A stretch of DNA of 64,000 nucleotides, from the NCBI GenBank assembly GCA_000508965.1, contig BAHV02000001.1:62001-126000 (forward strand), read 5' to 3'. Below, piece after piece: positions 45,106-54,538 of this stretch. The stretch comes from Dielma sp000508965. GTDB taxonomy: Bacteria; Bacillota_I; Bacilli_A; Erysipelotrichales; Erysipelotrichaceae. The stretch's first letter is position 1. Each line of letters begins with the position of its first letter. Made by a program: the position numbers and the translations under genes. Under the pieces are notes generated by a model, which worked only from the letters and a program-made list of their open reading frames with translations, did no database searches and was not told the DNA's origin.

Positions 45106-46374
45106 TTAAATCGTTTCTCGCCAGATTTTAGCACCCAGTGCTTCTAATTTACCGTCAAGGTTTTCATAGCCACGGTCAATATGATATACAGCATGTATTT
45201 CAGTAACACCATCAGCAATCAGCCCGGCAATCACTAAACAAGCACCGCAGCGCAGATCAGTAGCCTCTACCACACTGCCGGATAACCGGCTTGGCCCATT
45301 GATAAAAGAGGAAGGAATCCGCACATCGATATCGGCACCCATTTTATTCAGCTCCTGACAATGCTTAAAGCGTTCTGTATAAATCGTTTCAGTAATTACC
45401 GACTGGCCGTGCGCCTGCGTCAGCAAAGCTGTCAGCGGCTGTTGAATATCAGTCGCAAAGCCGGGATACGGCAAAGTTTTAATATCCGTACACTTTAAAG
45501 GCTGATCACCGCGGCGAATCGTCACCTTATCCACATCAACTTTAATATCGATACCAATTTCCTGCAGCTTAGAAAGCAGACTTTCAAGATGGGCCGGTAT
45601 AATATTTTCAACCGTCATCTCATCAGCCGCTGCCGCCGCCAGCACAATATATGTGGCAGCCTCAATGCGGTCCGGAATAATCTCATGGAAACATCCGTCA
45701 AGATGATCCACACCATCAATCGTAATGACATTCGTACCAACGCCTCGAATCATTGCGCCCATTTTATTAAGCAGGGTTGCGACATCGATAATTTCCGGTT
45801 CCTTGGCGGCATTCTCAATAATTGTACGGCCCTCAGCATAAACCGCAGCCATCATGATATTAATCGTGGCACCCACTGAGGAAATATCGAGGAATATCTT
45901 ATTGCCGATCAGCTTATCAGCCGTAATCTCATAAGCACCGTGTTCATACTTCACCGTTGCGCCCAGCGCTTCAAAGCCTTTAAGATGTAAATCGATCGGC
46001 CGCGGCCCCAGATAGCAGCCGCCCGGCATTTTCATTACAACCTTGCCATACTTACCCAGTAAAGCGCCCATGAAATAATAAGATGCCCTTAGCTTTTGAA
46101 CCGCATCCTGAAGCATTGGCTTATTTTCCATATGCGTAGGATCAATAACGATATGATCCTTACTTTCCTTAATACAAACATCAACACCCAAATCGCGAAG
46201 TAAAACGGAGAGTGACTCAACATCCGAGATATTCGGAACACCGCAGATCGTTACCGGCCCATTTGCCAGAATCGCTGCCGGGATCAATGCTACCGTAGCA
46301 TTCTTAGAGCCGCTGATTTTAACGCTGCCTCTTAATCGATGCCCACCTTCGATTTTAATTACTTCTTCACTCAT
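45106..46374 (-). CDS. murA: UDP-N-acetylglucosamine 1-carboxyvinyltransferase (MurA)
   Basis: This 422-residue enzyme catalyses the first committed step of peptidoglycan synthesis, adding enolpyruvate to UDP-GlcNAc. The catalytic Cys, the fosfomycin target, is present at residue 120 in MPGGCYLGPRPID, so sensitivity to fosfomycin would be expected. The N-terminus GSVKISGSKNATVAL holds conserved Lys and Asn. The start at 46374 follows GGAGGG; the longer open frame upstream lacks one. Firmicutes often have two MurA genes, and this could be either. Confidence 0.96.
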   Translation of the reverse strand: MSEEVIKIEGGHRLRGSVKISGSKNATVALIPAAILANGPVTICGVPNISDVESLSVLLRDLGVDVCIKESKDHIVIDPTHMENKPMLQDAVQKLRASYYFMGALLGKYGKVVMKMPGGCYLGPRPIDLHLKGFEALGATVKYEHGAYEITADKLIGNKIFLDISSVGATINIMMAAVYAEGRTIIENAAKEPEIIDVATLLNKMGAMIRGVGTNVITIDGVDHLDGCFHEIIPDRIEAATYIVLAAAAADEMTVENIIPAHLESLLSKLQEIGIDIKVDVDKVTIRRGDQPLKCTDIKTLPYPGFATDIQQPLTALLTQAHGQSVITETIYTERFKHCQELNKMGADIDVRIPSSFINGPSRLSGSVVEATDLRCGACLVIAGLIADGVTEIHAVYHIDRGYENLDGKLEALGAKIWRETI

Positions 46375-46584
46375 AAAAAACCCTCCATCTGCTTCTATCT
46401 TATTCATCAGCATGCCATCGTGACACATCCTGTTTTTTTCACTCCTATTGTATCATAAAAGCGATTGCTTCAACATCTAAAAAATTTAACTTATCCTTAA
46501 GCGGTCCGTTCAATATTATACACGATCAAGCAAGTGCCGTCTTTCAGAAGTATCTGCAATATTTTCCAATTAAACGATCAGCCT

Positions 46585-48849
46585 TTAATTATGAATACTG
46601 ATGCGATTTTTACCGCTGCGCTTGCTTTCATAAAGCGCCTGATCGGCACTTTCATATAAATCAGCAAAATTATGATGCTGCTGATCAATAAATGCAATGC
46701 CGATGCTGACCGATATCCGCAGTTCGACATGTTCTGGCAGCTTAATATTTTGAATATCTGTCAAGATCCGCTCTGCGATATCCATTATATCCTGCCGTTT
46801 GTCACCCTTTAAATAAGCAATAAATTCATCACCGCCAAAGCGGGCGATCGATATTTCACACAAACCGTTATGATGGCGGATATCACGCAGATGATAAGCA
46901 ACCTGCATCAGCAGTTCATCACCTGCACTATGTCCCAATGTATCATTCACCAGTTTGAATTCGTCAAGATCCATCATGAAGAATGCCGCCGCTTGATTCA
47001 GCGATAAGCTGTTTAAATCATCATTTACCAGTTGTTCAAAGGCCGTTCGGTTATACAAGCCGGTCAGCGGATCTCTTTCAGACTTAAATTTCAGCTCCAT
47101 ACGTCTTCGCTTTTCCTCGTTAATATTCATTGTATAACATAATAACATCGGTGTCTGATTATCCAATGTGTAAAAACTAAATACACTCTCTACCCAGATA
47201 AAATCTTTTACCTCATGACGACGGTTGATGCGATATTCAATGCGCTGTTCCTTGCCTTCCGCAAATTCACGCTTCAAATTCGTAAAATTCATTGCTTCGG
47301 CAACCATTTCCGCATCCTCCTCATGGACAACTTTCAGCATTGCCAAGCAAATCTCATCGTAATTTGCTTCAACCGCATCCTGAATCACCCCATCCCGCGT
47401 GTAGCTGCAAATAATCTTACTGTCAAGATTCAGTGTCCAAACGCTGATGGCTTCATGGAACAGCGCTTCTTTCATACTGATTTCCTGTTCCAGCTGACGG
47501 CGTTTACGCACATCATCGCTGATATCTTCCACTATGCCCAGAATATTTTTACCGTCAGCTTCTGAGGGCAGCTTTGCCAGCGTAAAACGGAACCAGTGCG
47601 GCACATCAAACTTGATCCCGGAGCTGATTTCAAAGACGGCTTTCTCAGAACCATTAGCCATCTGGCTCAATGCCTCCATCAGTTTCTCTTTTTCCGTCTC
47701 ATTCAGGCAATGATTTTCAAACACCAGCTGGCTGAAAGGACACAGGCTGTCATAATCACACAGGGCTTTGATGTTTCTTTCCTTTAAAAAATAGGCAGCG
47801 TCCTTTTGTATATCATATTCAAACATCGTTGCAGAGGAGTGCTGAAGCGCCAGCTCAAACATCCGATTGCTGCGTTCCACCAATCGTTTAGCTTTTATCG
47901 TTCCCTGATAAGAGCGGTTTGCCAAATAATAATAAGCGGCAAAGAAGCAGATAAAGGTCAATACCAGCTTAATGGTCAGATAATAAGCAGACTTTGAAAG
48001 TTTCTCATTTTGAACCAATAAATTATCACTGGATACTAGGGTAAACAAATACCAATCATTAATATGCAAAGGACAGATATACATATGACGGCGCTGACTG
48101 CCAATAGTCAGATAAAAGCTGCCTGCCTTGTTATTCTTCATCATATCCTGCAATTCATCGACCGTTATGCCGGGATCATCCATTGATTTCAGATAATCAT
48201 AATAATTACGGCCATCATACAGCGAATCCTGATGCTCACTCTGCTGAATCATCGTCCCATCGGCAGCGATGACATAATAATACGCGTTGCTTTGAAAAGC
48301 AGCATTCAAACTCGCGTCAACGATCTTTTCAATCGGCATTGTCGCGATAAATTCACCTGCCAGCTCGCCATTATTAAAAGCCGGAACATAGTAGCTGACA
48401 ACTTTTTGATTCATCGATCCCAGCTGATAAACATCACTGATGCCTTCCTGCCCATAAAGCGTTGAATCATAAAAACGCAAATCTGCCAGTGAGCTTTCTG
48501 TACCGCTGACAGCCAGCAGCTGATCCTCCTTATCAATAAGTAAAAATTGATTGAAATGATCATTATCCATCAGCTTTTGCATTACTTCATAGCGAGCAGC
48601 AGCATCTGTTTCCTGAATCAGATAGTCCGCAGTAAAGCGAAGATTAACCAATCTGTCATTGATTTGACGGATTATGGAGTCACTTCCCTGATTGGCGCTT
48701 TCCATAAGATAGCTTTGTGTGATAGCTTCAACCTGATAATCAGTACGGCGATTAAAGTCATAGAGAAAAATCACAGTGAGGATTGATAATAAACCGATTC
48801 CAATCACTATAATCTTACGGCTATGCAGCAGCAACTTATCATTCTCCAT
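46585..48849 (-). CDS. Membrane-bound sensory diguanylate cyclase (Cache-PAS-GGDEF)
   Basis: This 754-residue protein has a transmembrane helix (about 13-29), an extracellular dCache-like sensor (30-290), a second helix (about 290-312), two PAS-like domains (about 325-580) and a GGDEF domain (about 590-754). DPLTGLYNRTAF opens the GGDEF part and ARFGGDEFIAYL is the intact active site. It should make c-di-GMP in response to an external small molecule. The start follows GGGGGAG. It forms a pair, functionally, with the TPR-GGDEF protein elsewhere in the window. Confidence 0.92.
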   Translation of the reverse strand: MENDKLLLHSRKIIVIGIGLLSILTVIFLYDFNRRTDYQVEAITQSYLMESANQGSDSIIRQINDRLVNLRFTADYLIQETDAAARYEVMQKLMDNDHFNQFLLIDKEDQLLAVSGTESSLADLRFYDSTLYGQEGISDVYQLGSMNQKVVSYYVPAFNNGELAGEFIATMPIEKIVDASLNAAFQSNAYYYVIAADGTMIQQSEHQDSLYDGRNYYDYLKSMDDPGITVDELQDMMKNNKAGSFYLTIGSQRRHMYICPLHINDWYLFTLVSSDNLLVQNEKLSKSAYYLTIKLVLTFICFFAAYYYLANRSYQGTIKAKRLVERSNRMFELALQHSSATMFEYDIQKDAAYFLKERNIKALCDYDSLCPFSQLVFENHCLNETEKEKLMEALSQMANGSEKAVFEISSGIKFDVPHWFRFTLAKLPSEADGKNILGIVEDISDDVRKRRQLEQEISMKEALFHEAISVWTLNLDSKIICSYTRDGVIQDAVEANYDEICLAMLKVVHEEDAEMVAEAMNFTNLKREFAEGKEQRIEYRINRRHEVKDFIWVESVFSFYTLDNQTPMLLCYTMNINEEKRRRMELKFKSERDPLTGLYNRTAFEQLVNDDLNSLSLNQAAAFFMMDLDEFKLVNDTLGHSAGDELLMQVAYHLRDIRHHNGLCEISIARFGGDEFIAYLKGDKRQDIMDIAERILTDIQNIKLPEHVELRISVSIGIAFIDQQHHNFADLYESADQALYESKRSGKNRISIHN

Positions 48850-49111
48850 AACGCTCCCCCCAATTTTGGAACATTAAACCATTTCGATTCATTCAAATGA
48901 ACCTCTTTCTATCATAATATCACATTGTCTGGATTTTTGTTTAATTATAAGAAATTTCAATACTTTTCCTTATATATTAAAGATAATTTATAAATAACAG
49001 AAACCAATGAAAGACTTCCCCTGATTTTGTAATTATTTATTCTCAATATCTTTTTATAAAAGATCAATTATGGTAAAATAGTTAAGGTTATGGCAAGAAA
49101 AGAGGGATAGT

Positions 49112-50596
49112 ATGAAAAAAATTGGTTTTGATAATGATCTGTATCTGAAATTACAATCCAAGCATATTCAGGAACGTATTTCGCAGTTTGATAATAAGCT
49201 GTATTTAGAGTTTGGCGGCAAGCTTTTTGATGATCATCATGCATCCCGTGTATTGCCTGGTTTTCAGCCGGACAGCAAGTTAAAAATGCTGCTGACGCTG
49301 AAGGATCAGGTAGAGGTGCTGATTGTAATCAGTGCCGGTGATATTGAAAAGAATAAAGTCAGAAGTGATCTTGGCATTACTTATGATGTAGAGGTATTAA
49401 GACTGATTGACGCATTCCGCGGCGTAGGCCTTTATGTCGGCAGCGTTATTATTACACAATATACCAATCAGCCATCGGCTGATGCATTTAAGAAACATCT
49501 GGAACAATTAGGCATTAATGTCGCACTGCATTATCCGATTGCCGGTTATCCAAACAGTGTTTCAGTCATTGTTTCTGATGAAGGATACGGCAAGAATGAT
49601 TATGTAGAAACAACGAAGCCTTTAGTCGTTGTGACAGCGCCGGGACCTGGCAGCGGCAAGATGGCTACCTGTCTTTCACAGCTTTATCATGAACATAAGC
49701 ATAATGTGAAAGCCGGATATGCGAAATTTGAAACATTTCCGATTTGGAATCTGCCTTTAAAGCATCCGGTAAATCTGGCATATGAAGCGGCTACCGCTGA
49801 TTTGAATGATATTAATATGATTGACCCCTTCCATTTGGAAGCTTATGGCGAAACAACGGTTAATTACAACCGTGATGTAGAGATTTTCCCAGTATTAAAT
49901 GCTATTTTTGAAAGAATTGTCGGGGTTTCACCTTATAAGTCGCCTACGGATATGGGTGTCAACATGGTTGGCAAGTGCATCGTCGATAATGATGTCTGCA
50001 TCAAAGCCAGTCAGGATGAAATTATCCGCCGTTATTATCAGGCGCTGGTGGATCAGAAAAAAGGCTACGCTGATGAAGCGACAATTAATAAAATTGAAAT
50101 TGTTATGGGACAGGCGAATGTGGAAACTTCATCACGGCGCTGTGTCGAACCGGCACTGAATAAGGCTGAGCTGACTGATGCTCCGGCTATGGCAATTGAA
50201 TTAAATGACGGACGGATCGTGACGGGTAAGACGACTTCATTGTTAGGGTCTGCCAGTGCCGCTATTCTTAACGCATTAAAACATTTAGGTAATATTGATG
50301 ACCAGATTCCTTTAATCTCACCGAGCATCATTGAACCGATTCAAAAGCTGAAAGTAGAAAATCTGGGCAATAATAACCCGCGTTTGCATGTGGATGAAAT
50401 ATTGATTGCCTTGGCAATTTCGGCTACGACTAATCCATTGTCACATCTGGCAATGACGCAGCTTGAAAAACTAAAAGGCTGTGAAGCGCACTCCAGTGTA
50501 ATCTTATCTGATGTAGATATGAATGTTTTCAGAAAGCTGGGTATTAATTTAACCTGTGAGCCAAAGTATCATACAAAGAAGCTTTATCATAAATAA
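49112..50596 (+). CDS. DUF1846 family protein
   Basis: This 494-residue protein matches the DUF1846/UPF0371 family in length. Conserved stretches include KIGFDNDLYLKLQSKHI, LEFGGKLFDDHHASRVLPGF, VVTAPGPGSGKMATCLSQLYHE and the SRRCVEPA segment. The GPGSGKMAT loop is like a phosphate-binding loop. The biochemical function is unknown to me. It is a single gene with a strong terminator after it and a predicted TAAAAT -10 element upstream. The start follows GAGGGATAGT. Confidence 0.9.
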   Translation: MKKIGFDNDLYLKLQSKHIQERISQFDNKLYLEFGGKLFDDHHASRVLPGFQPDSKLKMLLTLKDQVEVLIVISAGDIEKNKVRSDLGITYDVEVLRLIDAFRGVGLYVGSVIITQYTNQPSADAFKKHLEQLGINVALHYPIAGYPNSVSVIVSDEGYGKNDYVETTKPLVVVTAPGPGSGKMATCLSQLYHEHKHNVKAGYAKFETFPIWNLPLKHPVNLAYEAATADLNDINMIDPFHLEAYGETTVNYNRDVEIFPVLNAIFERIVGVSPYKSPTDMGVNMVGKCIVDNDVCIKASQDEIIRRYYQALVDQKKGYADEATINKIEIVMGQANVETSSRRCVEPALNKAELTDAPAMAIELNDGRIVTGKTTSLLGSASAAILNALKHLGNIDDQIPLISPSIIEPIQKLKVENLGNNNPRLHVDEILIALAISATTNPLSHLAMTQLEKLKGCEAHSSVILSDVDMNVFRKLGINLTCEPKYHTKKLYHK

Positions 50597-50629
50597 ATTA
50601 TTGAAAGAGGCTGTAACAGATAAGCTGCT

Positions 50630-50669
50630 AAAAAGCACACCCAAATCATATAAAGGGGGTGCTTTTTTA
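50630..50669 (+). terminator. Terminator after the DUF1846 gene
   Basis: AAAAAGCAC plus CCC pairs with GGG plus GTGCTTTTTT around an A/T-rich loop. The rest of 50670-50943 holds only A/T-rich sequence ahead of the export operon; no gene is seen. Confidence 0.85.
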
Positions 50670-50943
50670 GTGTTTATGTATGACAAATATTCAAATTAAT
50701 TGGAAAAACTATTGAGTTATAGTTACTTTTGGATTTGATTTTTTCATATCAATAAGACCTACCGGAGATGATTTACCTATTCCAATATTGAAGGTATTGA
50801 GGCGGATTCAGCTTTTATTGTCACAGTCCATTTTATTTAATCAGGTAAATATTGCTATTTTCAGCTAGTTTTCACTTAACCAACAAAATTCACTCACTTG
50901 CTATACGTAATGTATATGATATGAAAAGGAGAGTGTTTCTGAG

Positions 50944-52671
50944 ATGAATCTAAAAATTCATATACCTAAAAAGCTTCCTAATATCCATTTCACAAAAAAG
51001 AAGGCTGCCATTTTATGCTGTGCAATACTGATTGGCGCATCAGGGTTCGTTTATGCCTTAAAGGTAAGCGGCAGCAGCAATGATGTAATCTATACACCTT
51101 ATACTTTGGACATTGGCAGCATTACAACCAGCATCAGCGGCAGCGGCACTTTAACAGCCGCTAAAACCTATACCTTAACCGCGAACGTGAAGGGTGAAGT
51201 ACTCAGCGATGATTTTGAGATTGGTGATAGTGTCAGCGAAGGACAAGTCCTTTATGAATTAGATAACAGTGATGCTGTTGAGGAATTAAACAATACAGGC
51301 CTTTCCCTGAAGCAGCAGCAGTTAAGTACCCAGCAGGCACAGACGGCGCTCACAAATTTAACTATTACCGCACCGCTTTCCGGGCTGGTCAGCGAGGTTT
51401 ATGTCAAGGTCGGAGACAGTGTTAACAGCGGTACAAAAATTGCCGAGATTGTCAACAATGAGGATTGCACACTGCGGCTTCAGTTTAACGCTTCAGATAT
51501 TGATTCATTAAAGATCGGCGATACGGCAGCGGTATACTTGCTGAGCAGCGGTGAAACGGTTAGCGGAACAGTCAGTAAGATCAACAGCGGTGCTTATTAT
51601 AACAGTGCGAATGCATATGTAAGCGATGTGGAAATCAGCTTCACAAATCCTGGCGGTATTACTGAGCTTGACAGTGCGGCGGCCATCGTCAATGGCATTG
51701 CCGGCAACAATGAGGGAAGCATCAGCTTTAATTCTTCGGTAACCCTGACGGCAAAAACATCCGGTGAGATCACTGCTTTAAATATTGATACACACGATTA
51801 TGTCAATCAAGGGGATCTGTTGGTACAGCTTGAAAATGACAGCACTGTACTGCAGGGTGAATCAGCGGCACTTTCACTCTCCAACGCCGAACAAAGCTAT
51901 AAAAATAAAGAAGAAAAGCTTGCTGAATATACTATTACCGCACCTTGTAACGGTACCGTTTTAAGCAAGAATATACAGGCTGGCGATACGATTAATGAAG
52001 CGGGAACGACAATGGCTGTCGTCGCTGATCTTTCCAGTATGAAATTCACCATGAGCATCGATGAATTGGATATTAAAAATGTTTCTGTAGGACAAAAGGT
52101 CACCGTTACAGCTGATGCCGTCAACAAGGTTTATACCGGTGAAATTACAGCCATCGTATTAAATGGTACAACCGCCAGCGGTGTGACGGTGTATCCGGTA
52201 ACGGTTACCTTAGAAGAATGTGATGAATTATTGCCGGGAATGAATGTAACGGCAAAGATTATCACTCAGGAAGCCAATGATACATTGCGCGCGCCAATCA
52301 GCTGTGTTTCCCGTAATGATATGCTGCTGATCGATGAAGCGAGCGCTAAGTCTTTAAATGCGGAAACTGCCGAATCCATTCAAAGTGCTGAAGCAGGTCA
52401 GATTATTAAATCCGATGATTATAAGGGTTATTACTTTTTGAAAGTGGAATCCGGTCTGTCAAACAGCAGCTATACCGCAATTTTAGACGGTGCCGAAGAA
52501 GGGCTGACTGTTTATGCGGTATCGAATGCCAGCGGCAATACCAACAACAGTGAACCGAATATGATGAATATCGGCAAAGATTCTTCATCAGGCGGTGCCT
52601 TCTCCTTTGACGGAGGCGGCATGGGCGGTCCGCAAGGCGGCGGTATGGGCGCCCCGGGAGGAATACAGTGA
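50944..52671 (+). CDS. MacA-like periplasmic-adaptor family protein (HlyD/RND type)
   Basis: This 575-residue protein has one N-terminal membrane anchor (about 24-40). It then has two lipoyl-like hairpin segments (VKGEVLSDDFEIGDSVSEGQ, TSGEITALNIDTHDYVNQGD), a short coiled coil and beta-barrel domains. The Gly-rich tail (GGGMGGPQGGG) is typical of Gram-positive MacA-like adaptors. It forms an operon with the ATPase and permease and should link the MacB-type transporter to its substrate outside the membrane. Its stop overlaps the ATPase start by one base. Confidence 0.88.
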   Translation: MNLKIHIPKKLPNIHFTKKKAAILCCAILIGASGFVYALKVSGSSNDVIYTPYTLDIGSITTSISGSGTLTAAKTYTLTANVKGEVLSDDFEIGDSVSEGQVLYELDNSDAVEELNNTGLSLKQQQLSTQQAQTALTNLTITAPLSGLVSEVYVKVGDSVNSGTKIAEIVNNEDCTLRLQFNASDIDSLKIGDTAAVYLLSSGETVSGTVSKINSGAYYNSANAYVSDVEISFTNPGGITELDSAAAIVNGIAGNNEGSISFNSSVTLTAKTSGEITALNIDTHDYVNQGDLLVQLENDSTVLQGESAALSLSNAEQSYKNKEEKLAEYTITAPCNGTVLSKNIQAGDTINEAGTTMAVVADLSSMKFTMSIDELDIKNVSVGQKVTVTADAVNKVYTGEITAIVLNGTTASGVTVYPVTVTLEECDELLPGMNVTAKIITQEANDTLRAPISCVSRNDMLLIDEASAKSLNAETAESIQSAEAGQIIKSDDYKGYYFLKVESGLSNSSYTAILDGAEEGLTVYAVSNASGNTNNSEPNMMNIGKDSSSGGAFSFDGGGMGGPQGGGMGAPGGIQ

Positions 52672-53345
52672 TGATTGAATTTAAAAATGTATACAAAATC
52701 TATCATATGGGTGACAGTGAAGTAAGGGCCATCGACGGCATTTCTTTCACTATTGGTAAGGGTGAATTTGTGGCCATTGTCGGTCAGTCCGGCTCGGGCA
52801 AATCGACGTGCATGAATATTATCGGCGCTCTAGACCTGCCCAGTGAGGGTGAATACTTACTTACCGGTTTAAACATCACCCGTTATGATGAAGATCAACT
52901 GGCTCAGATCCGCAACCGTACATTAGGCTTTATTTTCCAGCAATACAATTTGATTCCAAAGCTTAATGTTTATGAAAATGTCGAATTGCCGCTGATTTAT
53001 GCCAATGTGCCGGAAAAAGAACGTTATGAAAAGGTTATCCGCGCGTTAGAACGGGTAGGACTTGCCAACCGGATGAAGCATTATCAGCATGAATTATCCG
53101 GCGGTCAGCAGCAGCGGGTATCCATTGCCCGTGCCTTAGTCAACGATCCAAGTGTAATTTTAGCGGATGAGCCCACCGGTGCCCTTGATTCTAAAACCGG
53201 CATCGAGGTGCTGGACCTATTGAAAAAATTGAACGATGAAGGAAATACGATTGTTTTGATTACCCATGATAATTCAATTGCTCATCAGGCAAAACGAATG
53301 ATTCAGATCCATGATGGCAGGGTAGTCAGCGATACGCTGAATTAG
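52671..53345 (+). CDS. MacB/LolD-type ABC transporter ATPase
   Basis: This 224-residue ATPase has Walker A GQSGSGKST, Q-loop FQQYNLIPKLNVYENV, signature LSGGQQQRVSIARAL, Walker B ILADEPTGALDS and the H-loop His in LITHDN. It belongs to the MacB/LolD/FtsE-like branch that drives mechanical export rather than import. The start at 52671 shares one base with the adaptor stop; GGGAGG lies upstream. Confidence 0.93.
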   Translation: MIEFKNVYKIYHMGDSEVRAIDGISFTIGKGEFVAIVGQSGSGKSTCMNIIGALDLPSEGEYLLTGLNITRYDEDQLAQIRNRTLGFIFQQYNLIPKLNVYENVELPLIYANVPEKERYEKVIRALERVGLANRMKHYQHELSGGQQQRVSIARALVNDPSVILADEPTGALDSKTGIEVLDLLKKLNDEGNTIVLITHDNSIAHQAKRMIQIHDGRVVSDTLN

Positions 53346-53353
53346 GTGGGCCT

Positions 53354-54526
53354 ATGCAAGTGAAACAAGCATTTAAAATGGCAGTGAAAAGCATTAAAGG
53401 GAATCGCTTCCGTTCCTTTCTGACCATGCTGGGAATCATTATCGGCGTTGCCTCAGTCATTATTCTGGTTGCCCTAATCAATGGCTTTTCAAGTGACATG
53501 AGTGAATCCTTTTCAGCCCTGGGTACCGAATTGATTACTGTCAATATTATCGGTCGTTCCGCAGATAATCAGGTTGCTGTTGATGAAATGATCGAGGTGC
53601 TTGATAGTTCAGAGAATTTGGCTTATTGTTCACCGCAGGTCAATCTCTCAGTAACCGCAAAGGCGGATAATGAAAATGTCTCAACCACGGCTTTCGGCGT
53701 TAATGAAGATTACACAAGCATTAAGGGGTATCAGCTTGGGGAAGGCAGAATGCTGCAGTATGGAGATACCAAAAACCGGCTCAAGGTGGCAGTTATCGGT
53801 ACTTATATCGCCGACACATTATTCAGCGGCAAGAGTCCGATCGGCAAATCGATCAAGCTTAACGCGGAAAGCTATGAAATAGTCGGTGTCCTTGAAGAAA
53901 AGGCTGACAGCAGTGAAGGCAGCGATGATGATATCGTCCTGATTCCCTACTCAGCTGCCTCCCGTCTGACACGCAATTCAACCATTTCTTCATATCTGTT
54001 TAATGCCTCAAGCAGCACAAGCGTCGATGCCGGGATCAATGATATCCAAGCATTTCTGAATACGAAGTTTACCAGCTCTGATTATTACCGCATCAGCAGC
54101 GCCGCTGAATCACTGGAACAAGTTAATTCATTAACCTCGACACTGACGCTTGTATTAGTAGGTGTAGCCTCCATTTCCCTTTTGGTCGGCGGTATCGGCA
54201 TCATGAATATCATGCTTGTGTCGGTCAGCGAAAGAACCAAAGAAATCGGCATCCGTAAATCTTTAGGCGGCAGATATCGGGATATCCTGACTCAGTTTGT
54301 AATTGAAGCGGGACTGACCAGCGCCATGGGCGGGGTAGCCGGAATCTTTCTTGGCATTATTTTAGCTTACATCGCATCCGGTCTTTTAGGCATGACAGTA
54401 AAAATATCAGTGTTATCCATTGCCGTCTCATTCAGCGTTTCAGTGGGTATCGGCATCCTCTTCGGATATTCACCAGCCCGCAAGGCTGCACGTTTAAGTC
54501 CGATCGAAGCGCTGCGTTATAGTTAG
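53354..54526 (+). CDS. MacB-type ABC transporter permease (FtsX-like)
   Basis: This 390-residue protein has an N-terminal helix (RFRSFLTMLGIIIGVASVIIL), a large extracellular domain (about 45-265) and three C-terminal helices. This is the MacB topology with fused MacB_PCD and FtsX domains. The C-terminus holds the family segment SVSERTKEIGIRKSLGGR. It works with the adjoining ATPase and adaptor. Substrates of related systems are antibiotics, peptides or lipoproteins; nothing here identifies the substrate. Confidence 0.92.
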   Translation: MQVKQAFKMAVKSIKGNRFRSFLTMLGIIIGVASVIILVALINGFSSDMSESFSALGTELITVNIIGRSADNQVAVDEMIEVLDSSENLAYCSPQVNLSVTAKADNENVSTTAFGVNEDYTSIKGYQLGEGRMLQYGDTKNRLKVAVIGTYIADTLFSGKSPIGKSIKLNAESYEIVGVLEEKADSSEGSDDDIVLIPYSAASRLTRNSTISSYLFNASSSTSVDAGINDIQAFLNTKFTSSDYYRISSAAESLEQVNSLTSTLTLVLVGVASISLLVGGIGIMNIMLVSVSERTKEIGIRKSLGGRYRDILTQFVIEAGLTSAMGGVAGIFLGIILAYIASGLLGMTVKISVLSIAVSFSVSVGIGILFGYSPARKAARLSPIEALRYS

Positions 54527-54538
54527 GAGAATAAGCAA

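Noticed and set aside
50606..50669. IS-element end, because GAGGCTGT appears here and near 32364
   Set aside because: The shared motif is eight bases only. The larger structure here is an ordinary terminator hairpin and no transposase is nearby.
50944..54526. Macrolide resistance operon
   Set aside because: Architecture is MacAB-like but nothing in the sequence shows the substrate, and many such systems are unrelated to drugs.
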